From: Caldalkalibacillus mannanilyticus JCM 10596
Lineage (GTDB): Bacteria > Bacillota > Bacilli > Caldalkalibacillales > JCM-10596
Assembly: GCF_000615945.1 (NCBI RefSeq)
Contig: NZ_BAMO01000004.1
Location: 1 to 64,000 of the forward strand
Reading direction: 5' to 3'
DNA length: 64,000 nt
A program made the position numbers and the translations under genes. This document shows, one piece after another, positions 9,988 to 18,686 of the stretch. The notes below the pieces were generated by a model. That model worked only from the letters and a program-made list of their open reading frames with translations, did no database searches and had not been told where the DNA came from. Positions within the stretch are counted from its first letter, which is position 1. Every line of letters starts with the position of its first letter.

Positions 9988-10722
9988 ATGAAACAAAAAA
10001 TTACTACAGTCATTATTGATGATGAGCCATTAAGTAGAGATGAATTGAAGTTTTTACTAAAACAATATAGTGAAGTAGAGATTGTTGCTGAAGGAGATTG
10101 CGGTGAAAAAGGATTAGAAAAAATTATTATTAATGAACCAGACGTTGTTTTTCTTGATATTGAAATGCCTCAGATGTCAGGGATCGATTTAGCGAAAGCG
10201 ATTCAAAATATGAAGAAAGTGCCGTTAATCATTTTTGCAACGGCCTATCCAGCGTATGCTGCCACAGCCTTTCGTGTCCAAGCTCTAGACTATTTACTAA
10301 AACCATTCGATGAGCAGCAGGTAGGGGATACCATCAAGAGAATTAAGGAGCGATTACAAATTACGGATACAAAAGAGCCTCCCCCTTCGATAATAGCCAA
10401 ATTAGCCGTAGAAGATGATGGTCGAATTGTTTATTTATCTCCTAAAGACATTACCTACCTCTTTCGTGAGGAGAGGGAAACAGTCATATGTACTGAAGAT
10501 GGAAATTTCAGTTCAAAAATGACAATCAAAGATTTAGAAGAAAAGTTAAAAGGATATCCTTTCTTTCGCACCCATAAAAGTTATCTTGTAAACTTGGACA
10601 AGGTAGAGCAGCTCATTCCTTGGTTTAACCGAGCTTATCAATTGAAGGTTATTGGGAAAAAAGAAGTGATTCCAGTTAGTCGTAATTACGTAAAATCATT
10701 AAGAGAGCACTTGGAATTATAA
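9988..10722 (+). CDS. lytR: LytTR-family response regulator
   Basis: Response regulator with an N-terminal receiver domain (acidic pocket DDEP, phospho-acceptor Asp in VVFLDIEMP) and a C-terminal LytTR DNA-binding domain (FFRTHKSYLVNLDKVEQL). Length 244 residues is typical for the family. A GGGGG ribosome site lies 7 bases before ATG 9988. The gene is separated from lytS by only four bases, so the two are co-transcribed. The next gene encodes a CstA-family transporter, the likely regulatory target. LytTR proteins bind paired direct repeats upstream of target genes; the gap 10723-10874 is where such repeats should be. Confidence 0.9.
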   Translation: MKQKITTVIIDDEPLSRDELKFLLKQYSEVEIVAEGDCGEKGLEKIIINEPDVVFLDIEMPQMSGIDLAKAIQNMKKVPLIIFATAYPAYAATAFRVQALDYLLKPFDEQQVGDTIKRIKERLQITDTKEPPPSIIAKLAVEDDGRIVYLSPKDITYLFREERETVICTEDGNFSSKMTIKDLEEKLKGYPFFRTHKSYLVNLDKVEQLIPWFNRAYQLKVIGKKEVIPVSRNYVKSLREHLEL

Positions 10723-10874
10723 GATAATTATGAAATAAAATTGTGCATGATAAACAGAGCAAAGAGCATGTTAGCAACCACTTCATACACGTTGACACGA
10801 AAACGTCACATTTCAGCTGTGTAATGCTACAATGTAAGCGTATTCAATTCATGTATTGGAAGAGGTGCTGGCTA

Positions 10875-12317
10875 ATGATAACGTTTTTAGTTTCAATTGT
10901 ACTTTTAATTGTTGGTTATTTTACGTATGGCAAGGTAATTGAGAAGCTTTTTGGTGTAAAAGAGGCTAGGCAAACACCGGCATATTACATGAAGGATGGA
11001 ATTGATTATATTCCTATGGGAACAAATCGAAACTCGCTCATTCAACTTCTAAATATCGCGGGTGTCGGTCCGATTTTTGGTCCAATTATGGGGGCTCTAT
11101 ATGGTCCAGTAGCCTTTATTTGGATTGTTGTAGGCTGCATTTTTGCCGGGGCTGTCCACGACTATTTAACCGGAATGATATCTATTCGTAATAACGGAGC
11201 CCACTTACCACAGCTTGCGGGCAGATTTTTAGGGGCTACTATGAAGCATGTTGTGAATGCCGTTGCTGTTTTACTTTTACTTCTTGTTGGAACCGTATTC
11301 GTAACGGCTCCTGCGGGACTTTTATTTAATTTAATGAATGGTGCAGTTGCTTTAGCTATTATTGTAGGTGCTATTTTTGTTTATTATATTCTTGCAACCC
11401 TATTACCAGTTGATAAAATTATCGGTAGATTCTATCCGATTTTAGGAGGACTTCTATTAATTAGTGCTGTTGGTATTGGAGGAATGCTTGTCATTACCGG
11501 AGCTCCTATTCCTGAATTAACGTTACAAAACATGCATCCCACAGGAGCGGCAATCTTTCCATTGTTAATGATCACCATTGCTTGCGGAGCGATTTCAGGC
11601 TTCCATGCAACACAATCACCCATTATTTCACGAACACTTCAAAATGAGAAGAATGGAAGAAAAGTATTTTATGGCATGATGATCGTCGAAGGAGTTATTG
11701 CTATGATTTGGGCAGCAGCTGCCATGAGTCTTTTCTACGGAACAGACCTGAGTGCTCTTATCGCTCAAGGTGGAGCTGGACTTGTTGTAAGGGAAGTTTC
11801 ATTCACATTACTAGGTGCCATCGGTGGAACGTTAGCTATTCTAGGAGTCATCGTACTTCCGATCACTTCAGGAGACACCGCATTCCGTTCTGCACGAATG
11901 ATTATTGCTGAGTATATCAACGTACCACAAATGAAATTAGCAAGTCGCTTATGGATTGCCTTACCTTTATTTGCAATTTCATTCGTCTTGACAAAAATGG
12001 ATTTCACCATGCTCTGGAGATACTTTGGAGTAACAAATGCGGCAATTAGTGCAATCGCTTTATTTGTTGGAGCTATGTATTTAGCCATTCAATATAAAAT
12101 GCATTGGGTTGCTACTATTCCTGCTACGTTCATGACAATGGTTTCCTTAACCTTTATTTATAATGCGCCAATTGGTTTTGGGTTGCCAATGTCAACAGCA
12201 TATATGGCTGCAGCAGTAAGCACAGCTGTGATTCTGGCGTTATTCGCTTACAAAGTTAAATTAAATCGTCAAGAAGCAAACTTTAAAATTGATGCAGATG
12301 AAAAGAGAGCCGCTTAA
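10875..12317 (+). CDS. cstA: CstA-family carbon-starvation / pyruvate-type carrier
   Basis: Polytopic membrane protein of 480 residues from ATG 10875, with typical CstA motifs: GPIFGPIMGALYGP near the N terminus, GAVHDYLTGM, and GAISGFHATQSP in the middle. I chose 10875 over the upstream GTG 10743 because AGAGGTG lies 8 bases before it and the longer form adds a hydrophilic 44-residue tail not seen in the family. The protein is shorter than the ~700-residue E. coli CstA/BtsT and fits the compact CstA subfamily found next to LytST systems. Known family members import pyruvate or peptides by proton coupling; pyruvate is the likelier substrate given the LytS/LytR neighbour. This is inference. 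Confidence 0.88.
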   Translation: MITFLVSIVLLIVGYFTYGKVIEKLFGVKEARQTPAYYMKDGIDYIPMGTNRNSLIQLLNIAGVGPIFGPIMGALYGPVAFIWIVVGCIFAGAVHDYLTGMISIRNNGAHLPQLAGRFLGATMKHVVNAVAVLLLLLVGTVFVTAPAGLLFNLMNGAVALAIIVGAIFVYYILATLLPVDKIIGRFYPILGGLLLISAVGIGGMLVITGAPIPELTLQNMHPTGAAIFPLLMITIACGAISGFHATQSPIISRTLQNEKNGRKVFYGMMIVEGVIAMIWAAAAMSLFYGTDLSALIAQGGAGLVVREVSFTLLGAIGGTLAILGVIVLPITSGDTAFRSARMIIAEYINVPQMKLASRLWIALPLFAISFVLTKMDFTMLWRYFGVTNAAISAIALFVGAMYLAIQYKMHWVATIPATFMTMVSLTFIYNAPIGFGLPMSTAYMAAAVSTAVILALFAYKVKLNRQEANFKIDADEKRAA

Positions 12318-12516
12318 TAAATAGAAGTATTATATTTGGAACATCTTAGCTTTAGATTAAATCTTATAGATTTGTTTGCTGTAATCCTTTCAGTATGAAA
12401 TAATATGTTTTATCTCGATACTTGAAACAAAAGAGCGCATGAAGAGTTATTCTGTCTTATTTTGCGCTTACCCAGGAAATGATAAAGGGAAATGACATGA
12501 TAGGAGTCAAACAATC

Positions 12517-14772
12517 ATGATTGTGATTCTAGCAGAAAAACCAAATGTAGCTGAAATGATAGCAGCAAGTCTAAAAGAGATCCGTCTATCCAATGGGGAA
12601 ATTCTAGAGAGTAAACATTTAGATCAGCCTAAATACCAAAAACTCATCAAAGAAGCTAGAAAAGAAGGGTACTTTAGAGGCACTAAACACATTGTGACTT
12701 ATGCTTATGGACATCTTCTTACCTTAAAGGAACCAGATGAAATTGATAGAAACTTAGCTAAATGGCAGATGGATACCCTTCCATTCCATTTTAATGAGAT
12801 TCCCATTAAAGTGAATTACGGTCCAAGAGGAATAAGTAAAAAGCAATTGGATATTATCAAAAAGCTACTGAATGATCGAAGTATTACGAAAATCTTTGTT
12901 GCCACTGATCCAGATCGAGAAGGGGAGAATATCTTTCGTTTAATCTATCAGTACACGAAATGTATAAAGCCTTTTGAAAGACTTTGGATCAAGGATTGGA
13001 ACGAATACGGTATCATCGAAGCGTACAAAAACCGTAAACATGGGCAGGATTATCATGGTTTAGCAGATGCGGCAAGATGTCGACAGGAAGCAGACTATCT
13101 AGTAGGAATGAATCTGACACGTGCTATGACTCTCAAATACGGAGGATTTAAGAATGTTTTAAGCATTGGAAGAGTTCAGACCCCAACCTTAGCGATTCTA
13201 GTTAACCGTGAAAAAGAGATCCAACATTTTATTCCAGAAGACTTCTGGACCATTAAAGCTGTTTTTCAACATCCTCATGGCAAATATGAAGGAGGGTGGT
13301 TTAAGGGAAAAGAGGATCGTTTTACTGAAAAGGAAAAGGGGGAAGCCGTTCTTCAGCAATTGAAAGGGAAGGATGGAATCCTAACAGAAGTGAAGGTAAA
13401 AGAAGAGCGGGAGAGAAATCCACTGCTTTTCAACTTAACAGGCTTGCAAAAGGCTGCTGGTAAGGTAACCGGGTTATCACCTGCCAAGGTACTAGAGGTT
13501 GCACAAAAGTTATATGATGAGTATAAACTCATTACATATCCACGTTCTTCTAGTAATTACATTGCGACAGGTACAGGAAAAAGTCTGCGAAAGAGACTCG
13601 AAGTCCTTGCCACCGCCTTTCCACACTACACAGATAAAGCTTTACAAAATAACTGGAATATGCAGGCTTATTTTATAAATGACAGTAAAACAACGTCCCA
13701 TGAAGCGATCATTCCAACTCTTCGCTCACCTCAATTAGCGAAGCTTTCCAAACAAGAGCTTGCTGTCTATGAAGTGATTGTAAAACGTTTTGTGTCAAGC
13801 TTTTATCCAGTCTGTATCTGGGAGCAAACAACCGCAACGACAAGTGTAGGTAGTGAAACCTTTAAATCTAGTGGAAAAACACTAAAACAAGCAGGTTGGC
13901 GAGAAATAGAAGGAATCCCTAAATCCAATGTCTTACCTTCGATACAGGTACATGATGCAGTAAAAGCTATAAAATTTAACTTAGAGGAGAAAAAAACACA
14001 GCCACCCAAAAGAATTCTGGAAGAGGACATGCCTAGCATTATGGACAATGCTGGGAAGTTCATTAACGATGAAGAGTTAAGAGAGCAGTTAAAGGGAACA
14101 GGAATTGGCACAGAAGCTACTCGATCCTCTATTATTGAAGAGCTTGTAAAACGTGGATACGTTCGGCGAGAAAAAAAATACCTGGTTCCCACCGAGGAAA
14201 AAGGAATGGCATTATTTAAAGTTCTACCAGTAGAAATTCTAAAATCTGCTGAAATGACGGCAGTCTGGGAACAAAAACTAGCAGATGTAGAAGCAGGAAA
14301 AATAACCAGAGCTCAATTTATGGAAGAGATGAAAACAGCCATTTCTCAAATGGTTAATGAAGTCAAAAGTTCTGAAGGAAGCAAGCTGTCTAGTGTAACC
14401 TCCACCTATACAAAAAGAGATGTAAAGGCTGGTAACAAGCCACCCTCCAATAAAGGGACAACGACTCGCACACCAAAATCACCTACTGAGAAAAACACGC
14501 TTTGTGTCTGTCCCAGCTGCGGAAAGCAAGTTCTAGAACTAGAAAAATCGTTCTCTTGTACAGGCTGGAAAGAGGGATGTAAAGTAACGATTTGGAAGAA
14601 TGCAATGGAAAGGTTCGGGAAAAAGAAGATAACGAAAACAGAGGCCAAGCAGCTGCTAACGAAACAGAAAACAACAAAAAAAATAAAGCTCCATTCTCCT
14701 ACAAAAAACAAGGATTATGAAGCCTATCTTATTCTGGATCAAGACTACCGTGTGAAGCAGTCCTTTGATTAA
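12517..14772 (+). CDS. topB: DNA topoisomerase III
   Basis: Type IA topoisomerase that cuts and religates single strands, used in decatenation and recombination intermediates. The 751-residue protein opens with the TOPRIM domain (ILAEKPNVA, then the metal-binding DPDREGE at ~132-138). The active-site tyrosine lies in ITYPRSSSNYI, and SIGRVQTPTL and GTGIGTEATR mark the core. Near the C terminus a Cys4-type zinc ribbon (CPSCGK then CTGWKEGC) is followed by a basic tail. Start ATG 12517 follows TAGGAG by 9 bases. It is not in an obvious operon. The 200-base gap before it contains only a weak long-loop hairpin (12433-12468). Confidence 0.95.
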   Translation: MIVILAEKPNVAEMIAASLKEIRLSNGEILESKHLDQPKYQKLIKEARKEGYFRGTKHIVTYAYGHLLTLKEPDEIDRNLAKWQMDTLPFHFNEIPIKVNYGPRGISKKQLDIIKKLLNDRSITKIFVATDPDREGENIFRLIYQYTKCIKPFERLWIKDWNEYGIIEAYKNRKHGQDYHGLADAARCRQEADYLVGMNLTRAMTLKYGGFKNVLSIGRVQTPTLAILVNREKEIQHFIPEDFWTIKAVFQHPHGKYEGGWFKGKEDRFTEKEKGEAVLQQLKGKDGILTEVKVKEERERNPLLFNLTGLQKAAGKVTGLSPAKVLEVAQKLYDEYKLITYPRSSSNYIATGTGKSLRKRLEVLATAFPHYTDKALQNNWNMQAYFINDSKTTSHEAIIPTLRSPQLAKLSKQELAVYEVIVKRFVSSFYPVCIWEQTTATTSVGSETFKSSGKTLKQAGWREIEGIPKSNVLPSIQVHDAVKAIKFNLEEKKTQPPKRILEEDMPSIMDNAGKFINDEELREQLKGTGIGTEATRSSIIEELVKRGYVRREKKYLVPTEEKGMALFKVLPVEILKSAEMTAVWEQKLADVEAGKITRAQFMEEMKTAISQMVNEVKSSEGSKLSSVTSTYTKRDVKAGNKPPSNKGTTTRTPKSPTEKNTLCVCPSCGKQVLELEKSFSCTGWKEGCKVTIWKNAMERFGKKKITKTEAKQLLTKQKTTKKIKLHSPTKNKDYEAYLILDQDYRVKQSFD

Positions 14773-14785
14773 AATATAAACAATG

Positions 14786-15465
14786 CTAGTCATATGAATA
14801 TTGGACCTTATCACAGCAGAAATGTTCAACTCACCTGCTTGAATAGGAGGGAGGGCGCTTTCTAATTGAAAGGATGCTGCTTGATATGGGACTGGTCCAA
14901 TCCTTGGAATTTCCTCTTCTACTTTCAGTGGATATCTATGGAGAGTTCCTCCTAATGAGGTTGCGATCGTCATGGCTTTATTTCTTGCGTTTTTTACAGC
15001 TAGAGAGAGGGCTTGATGATAGTAACCATCAGAATTCGAAACTTTAAATTGAATCATAGACACGGAATTAGCCCCACTATTGACTGCTGTATCAATTACC
15101 AGTCCTGTTTTCTCCATATTGTCTATCGTTACTTGAAGAAGATGTGTTACTTGATAGCCTATTAAGCTAGATTTTCCTTCCTCATAGTGATACTGTGGCT
15201 CGATTCGATAAACCGCGGTTTGAATTTGTTCCTTCGCTATGTTTAACTTGAATAAGGATTCCAGTACATTTGCTATGATCTTTGAGTTTTCTGCTTGAGC
15301 TATGCTTAGTCTTTGATTCTCAGTAATGGCTCCAATCATAATTTCAGCTAGGTTTGGAGTAACCGCAATGCTTCCTTCGCCAGTTACCTCAATCACCTTT
15401 TCTTGATTATGTATCATAGAAGGATTTGATCTTGATTTAAATGAAGAGTGTTGTTGAAAATACAT
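14786..15465 (-). CDS. SIMPL (DUF541) domain protein, one-base frame break near its end
   Basis: SIMPL-domain protein, about 226 residues after correction. Family members are mostly exported or of unclear function; no signal peptide is visible here. The core reads VTGEGSIAVTPNLAEI and ends PIQAGELNISAVIR. Uncorrected, the frame runs on to 14656 and overlaps the end of topB antisense with an unlikely hydrophobic tail. Adding one C to the CC run at 14806-14807 (a G on the coding strand) gives the family-like end AVIRVQYSYD and a stop at 14786. The start at 15465 follows AAGGAG by 10 bases. It lies just downstream of the UMF1 transporter on the same strand, 40 bases away, and is probably co-transcribed with it. 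Confidence 0.82.
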
Positions 15466-15505
15466 ATGTGAAGCACTCCTTTCTAGAACGAAAGTAATAG
15501 GTAAA

Positions 15506-16273
15506 TCACACTGACATATCTGATGTTTCAGATTGGACAACATTCTTATCTACTTCTGGGACAAAGGACAGAATAGCAAAACCTATAATGAACAGAATGA
15601 CTAGACTAAATACACCGCTGCTTGAATGACCAGTAAGCTGAGCGGTCATGGCAACCAATAAAGGCCCCATGATGGAAGCGAATTTGCCAAAAATATTATA
15701 AAACCCAAAATATTCACTAGACTTTTCCTTAGGAATCAACTTGGCAAAATAAGACCGGCTTAACGCTTGAATCCCGCCTTGTGAGGTGGCTACAAGCATG
15801 GCTAATATCCAGAAATCTAGAGTTGTTTTTAAAAAGTAAGCATAGATACAAACGCCAATGTAAACCAATATTCCGACATACAGCATGATCTTGCCACTAA
15901 ATTTCTGAGCTAATCTCCCATAAAGGATAGCGAAGGGAGCAGCAACAACCTGTGTAACAAATAAGATAATCAGCAGATTCGTCGCACTGATTCCTAAATC
16001 ACTGCCATATGCTGTTGACATCGTAATAATCGTGCCCACACCATCAATATAGAAGAAATAGGCTAACAAAAACAAAAATAGGGCACGTTGTTTTCTAATT
16101 TCTTTGAAGGTTTTAGCTAAGCGTTTAAAGCTATTAACAATAGGTTTAGCTTCTCGCTCGATATAGTACTTCTGTTGAACGTTTCTTAGCATTGGAATGG
16201 TAAATAGCCCCCACCAGACAGCGGTAATAAGAAAAGCAAGTTGACTAGCTAGTGTTGTTGAAATGGGGATCAT
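15506..16273 (-). CDS. UMF1-type MFS transporter, C-terminal part
   Basis: Six further transmembrane segments of the transporter whose N-terminal half is encoded just upstream. The MIP at the apparent start is not a real start. The last codons of the upstream frame (ILAQNG) and these (IPISTTLA) join as ILAQNGWIPISTT when one base is restored near 16271 (TGG read as TG). Corrected length is 427 residues from 16788 to 15506, normal for the family. Substrate is unknown. Confidence 0.85.
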   Translation of the reverse strand: MIPISTTLASQLAFLITAVWWGLFTIPMLRNVQQKYYIEREAKPIVNSFKRLAKTFKEIRKQRALFLFLLAYFFYIDGVGTIITMSTAYGSDLGISATNLLIILFVTQVVAAPFAILYGRLAQKFSGKIMLYVGILVYIGVCIYAYFLKTTLDFWILAMLVATSQGGIQALSRSYFAKLIPKEKSSEYFGFYNIFGKFASIMGPLLVAMTAQLTGHSSSGVFSLVILFIIGFAILSFVPEVDKNVVQSETSDMSV

Positions 16274-16788
16274 CCATTCTGTGCTAAGATGATAATCAAA
16301 ATACTTATAATAAAGGGGATGGTACTTCCTATATAGCCGATGCCATAACCGCGAGCTGACACTTGATTCATTCGTTTTTCTGACGATACATCAACAAGAA
16401 AAGCATCATAGAAAACGTTAGCACCAGCAAAGCCAATCGTCGAAAAAGTATAACAAATGAGCAATAAGATCCACTGATCACTTGGAATAAAAGCTAAGGA
16501 AGCTGTAGATAAAACTCCCAGTATCAGAAAGAATACAAAAAACTTCTTTTTATAGCCTCGATAATCCGCAATAGTACCTAATATGGGCCCAAGCATAGCC
16601 AAAATAAAGGTAGCAATTGCAATGGTGTAGCCTAAGTAAGCAGTCGAATTCGCTGCACTCACACCGGCACTAGTTGCAGATGCTTTATAAAATAGGGGAA
16701 AGACAGCAGTAGTAATAATAATTGAATAAGCTGAATTTGCCCAATCGTAAAGCATCCAACTATTCTCTTCTTTTGTGTATCCTTTCAT
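16270..16788 (-). CDS. UMF1-type MFS transporter, N-terminal part
   Basis: Encodes the first membrane-spanning segments of a Major Facilitator Superfamily protein of the UMF1 (Atg22-like) family, recognised by the opening [12 protein letters not shown] and the cytoplasmic loop [15 protein letters not shown] chose the ATG at 16788 because AAGGAGG lies 8 bases upstream; the longer frame from 16827 has no ribosome site. The frame is broken by a one-base deletion at about 16271, splitting the gene in two. Substrate unknown; family members are annotated only as effluxers. Confidence 0.85.
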   Translation of the reverse strand: MKGYTKEENSWMLYDWANSAYSIIITTAVFPLFYKASATSAGVSAANSTAYLGYTIAIATFILAMLGPILGTIADYRGYKKKFFVFFLILGVLSTASLAFIPSDQWILLLICYTFSTIGFAGANVFYDAFLVDVSSEKRMNQVSARGYGIGYIGSTIPFIISILIIILAQNG

Positions 16789-17063
16789 CAACATAGCCTC
16801 CTTAGAGAAAACAAGTATATCTAACATTGTACTAGAAAAAAGGGGAGAGTGATTGAAAATTCTAAATTTTAATGGATTCTTTACAAATAATGAATGGACT
16901 TGTTCTTGACTAGAGGTAGGCTACATGATAAGTATAGTGTAAGAATATGATCAATTTTTCGATAACAGTACTCACTTGCTTTCTTTATTTATCTAAAAGC
17001 TTGTATTGAATGGATTTTTACTAGTATGAAGTTATAGGAAGGGGAGAGTTAGACATTAAACAT

Positions 17064-17696
17064 ATGCATTCACCTTTTAATAAAGTGATAGAATCAGAAC
17101 AAGTGCTGAGAGAATTAGTAGGATTTCCTAGTGAGATGGTCAGTAAGAAAGTCATTTCCAAAATAGATGAGCATTGCCGCCGTTTTATTTCTTTATCTCC
17201 ATTCGTAACCATGGCTACATCCGACCAAAATGGATTGTGTGATGTTTCTCCACGCGGGGATGGACCAGGCTTTGTTTATGTTATTGATGAACAGCATCTT
17301 GTCATTCCAGAAAGACCTGGGAACAAGCGAATGGACTCCTTAGTAAATATTCTAAAAAACCCTCATATTGGACTCTTATTTTTCATCCCTGGTTTAGGAG
17401 AAACCTTAAGAATCAATGGAGAAGCAACTTTAATTCAAGATGAAGAGTTCCTGAAAAAGATGGAAGTAAAGGGGAAGCGCCCTTTATTAGGAATTGGTGT
17501 AACCGTGAAGGAGTGTTATATTCATTGTGCAAAAGCTATTTTGCGCTCCAATTTATGGATTCCAGAGTCTTGGTATAAAAAAGAGCAACTACCCTCAGCA
17601 GCACAAATATTAAAGGATCATGTTAAACTTACTGAATATAAAACGGAAGAAATTGAAGCCATGCTTCAAGAAGGGTATAAGAAGAATCTATATTAG
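17064..17696 (+). CDS. FMN-dependent PPOX-type flavoprotein (MSMEG_1061-like)
   Basis: 210-residue member of the pyridoxamine-phosphate-oxidase-fold flavoproteins. The split-barrel core shows SPFVTMATSDQNGLCDVSPRGD, followed by the substrate-side PERPGNKRMDSL and NPHIGLLFFIPG. The best match by motif is the MSMEG_1061 family, whose reaction is not settled; FMN binding is expected. ATG 17064 follows GGGGAGA at a rather long 15-base distance and no better start is in frame. It stands alone, with its own hairpin 110 bases downstream. A possible TTGACT box lies at 16906-16911 in the 275-base upstream gap, with no convincing -10. Confidence 0.82.
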   Translation: MHSPFNKVIESEQVLRELVGFPSEMVSKKVISKIDEHCRRFISLSPFVTMATSDQNGLCDVSPRGDGPGFVYVIDEQHLVIPERPGNKRMDSLVNILKNPHIGLLFFIPGLGETLRINGEATLIQDEEFLKKMEVKGKRPLLGIGVTVKECYIHCAKAILRSNLWIPESWYKKEQLPSAAQILKDHVKLTEYKTEEIEAMLQEGYKKNLY

Positions 17697-17803
17697 TCAG
17701 TATTTAAACATTTGTTTAAATTGAAAGATATCGTTTCTATGCTTAATCGATTGAGTAGAAAGAAAATAATCTTGCGAATAGGTGAATATCAGGTAATAAG
17801 AAG

Positions 17804-17834
17804 AGGGAGCACTGATTTAGTATTAGTGCTCCCT
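17804..17834 (+). terminator. Hairpin after the PPOX-type flavoprotein
   Basis: Perfect 10-bp stem AGGGAGCACT (17804-17813) with 17825-17834 and an 11-base loop, then TTTATGG. The rest of the 287-base gap 17697-17983 shows no coding signal: the frame 17712-17921 runs straight through this hairpin and has no ribosome site. Confidence 0.65.
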
Positions 17835-17992
17835 TTATGGTGCTATATAGAAAAAATATCATTTAGCTTAGGTAAACTTACTTGCAGGATAGTGACACTC
17901 TACGGAGCGTTTATTGAGTAAGTCATGATGAACCGGTACTCTGGTAATGAAGGAGAGATATAAAATTTAGAACCATAGGAGGTTTGTCAAAA

Positions 17993-18523
17993 GTGAAAAA
18001 GGCTCTAGTGATTATTGACATGCAGGTAATGCCTTTTGTCTGGAAAAAGTACGGTGGAAAAACTCTTTATCAGGAAGAAAAATTAATAGCTAATACAATG
18101 CTCCTAATTGAAAAGGCTCGAAAAAGTCATTCTCTAGTAATATATATAATGTTTACGGAGGCGGAGGGATCTTTACGGTCTGAAAATCAGCCATTATGGC
18201 AAATAATAGACCAGATTGCACCTGCTGCACAAGATCATCTTATTATCAAACATCATGCGGACTCATTTCTTGAATCTGAACTCAATATATTACTACGCAA
18301 ACATGCTATCGACACTTTGGTTATGTGTGGAGTTCAAACTGAGTATTGTGTGGATACTACTGTAAAAAGTGGGTTTTCACATGGTTATAAAGTGGAATTA
18401 GCATGTGATTGTCACAGTACCTATGATTCTGAGGTATTGACTGCGGAGCAAATAATACGCCATCATAATAGCATTCTTGCTCAATTTGCTACTATACTTC
18501 ACACCAATGAAGTTCTGTTTTAA
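17993..18523 (+). CDS. Isochorismatase-like cysteine hydrolase
   Basis: 176-residue isochorismatase-superfamily hydrolase. The catalytic Asp sits in ALVIIDMQ near the N terminus and the nucleophile Cys in VMCGVQTEYCVDTT. A Lys (IIKHHADSF) fills the third catalytic position. Relatives include nicotinamidases, N-carbamoylsarcosine amidases and uncharacterised amidohydrolases; the substrate cannot be told. I chose GTG 17993 because AGGAGG at 17977-17982 leaves 10 bases; the TTG at 17984 would be one base from the ribosome site. Monocistronic, with a bidirectional terminator after it. Confidence 0.85.
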   Translation: MKKALVIIDMQVMPFVWKKYGGKTLYQEEKLIANTMLLIEKARKSHSLVIYIMFTEAEGSLRSENQPLWQIIDQIAPAAQDHLIIKHHADSFLESELNILLRKHAIDTLVMCGVQTEYCVDTTVKSGFSHGYKVELACDCHSTYDSEVLTAEQIIRHHNSILAQFATILHTNEVLF

Positions 18524-18580
18524 AAGACCAGATTATAATTGTTGTTGGAATTAACGGAGCATATTAGTTCAACAAATAAG

Positions 18581-18625
18581 CGGCAGTCTTGGACCCCATC
18601 ATCAAGTCCTAGGCTGCCGTTTATT
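18581..18625. terminator. Bidirectional terminator between hydrolase and protease genes
   Basis: CGGCAGTCTTGGAC (18581-18594) pairs with GTCCTAGGCTGCCG (18606-18619) with one mismatch and a GU pair, followed by TTTATTTT. It lies between convergent genes and can serve both. Confidence 0.75.
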
Positions 18626-18686
18626 TTAAGTACTGGTCAGATTTTTGTAAAAAAACAAATTTTTTTACGGTGAAATTTTACCTATT

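Noticed and set aside
13803-14192. Long antisense frames within topB (also 42162-42518 within the solute-binding gene and 11765-12088 within cstA)
   Set aside because: They mirror the codon pattern of strongly supported genes, lack ribosome sites and show no domain text.
14656-14785. Extended C terminus of the SIMPL protein antisense to topB
   Set aside because: The tail is an artefact of the one-base loss near 14807; after repair the gene stops at 14786 with a family-like end.
17712-17921. 69-codon frame after the PPOX-type flavoprotein
   Set aside because: No ribosome site, unnatural composition, and it reads through the hairpin at 17804-17834.
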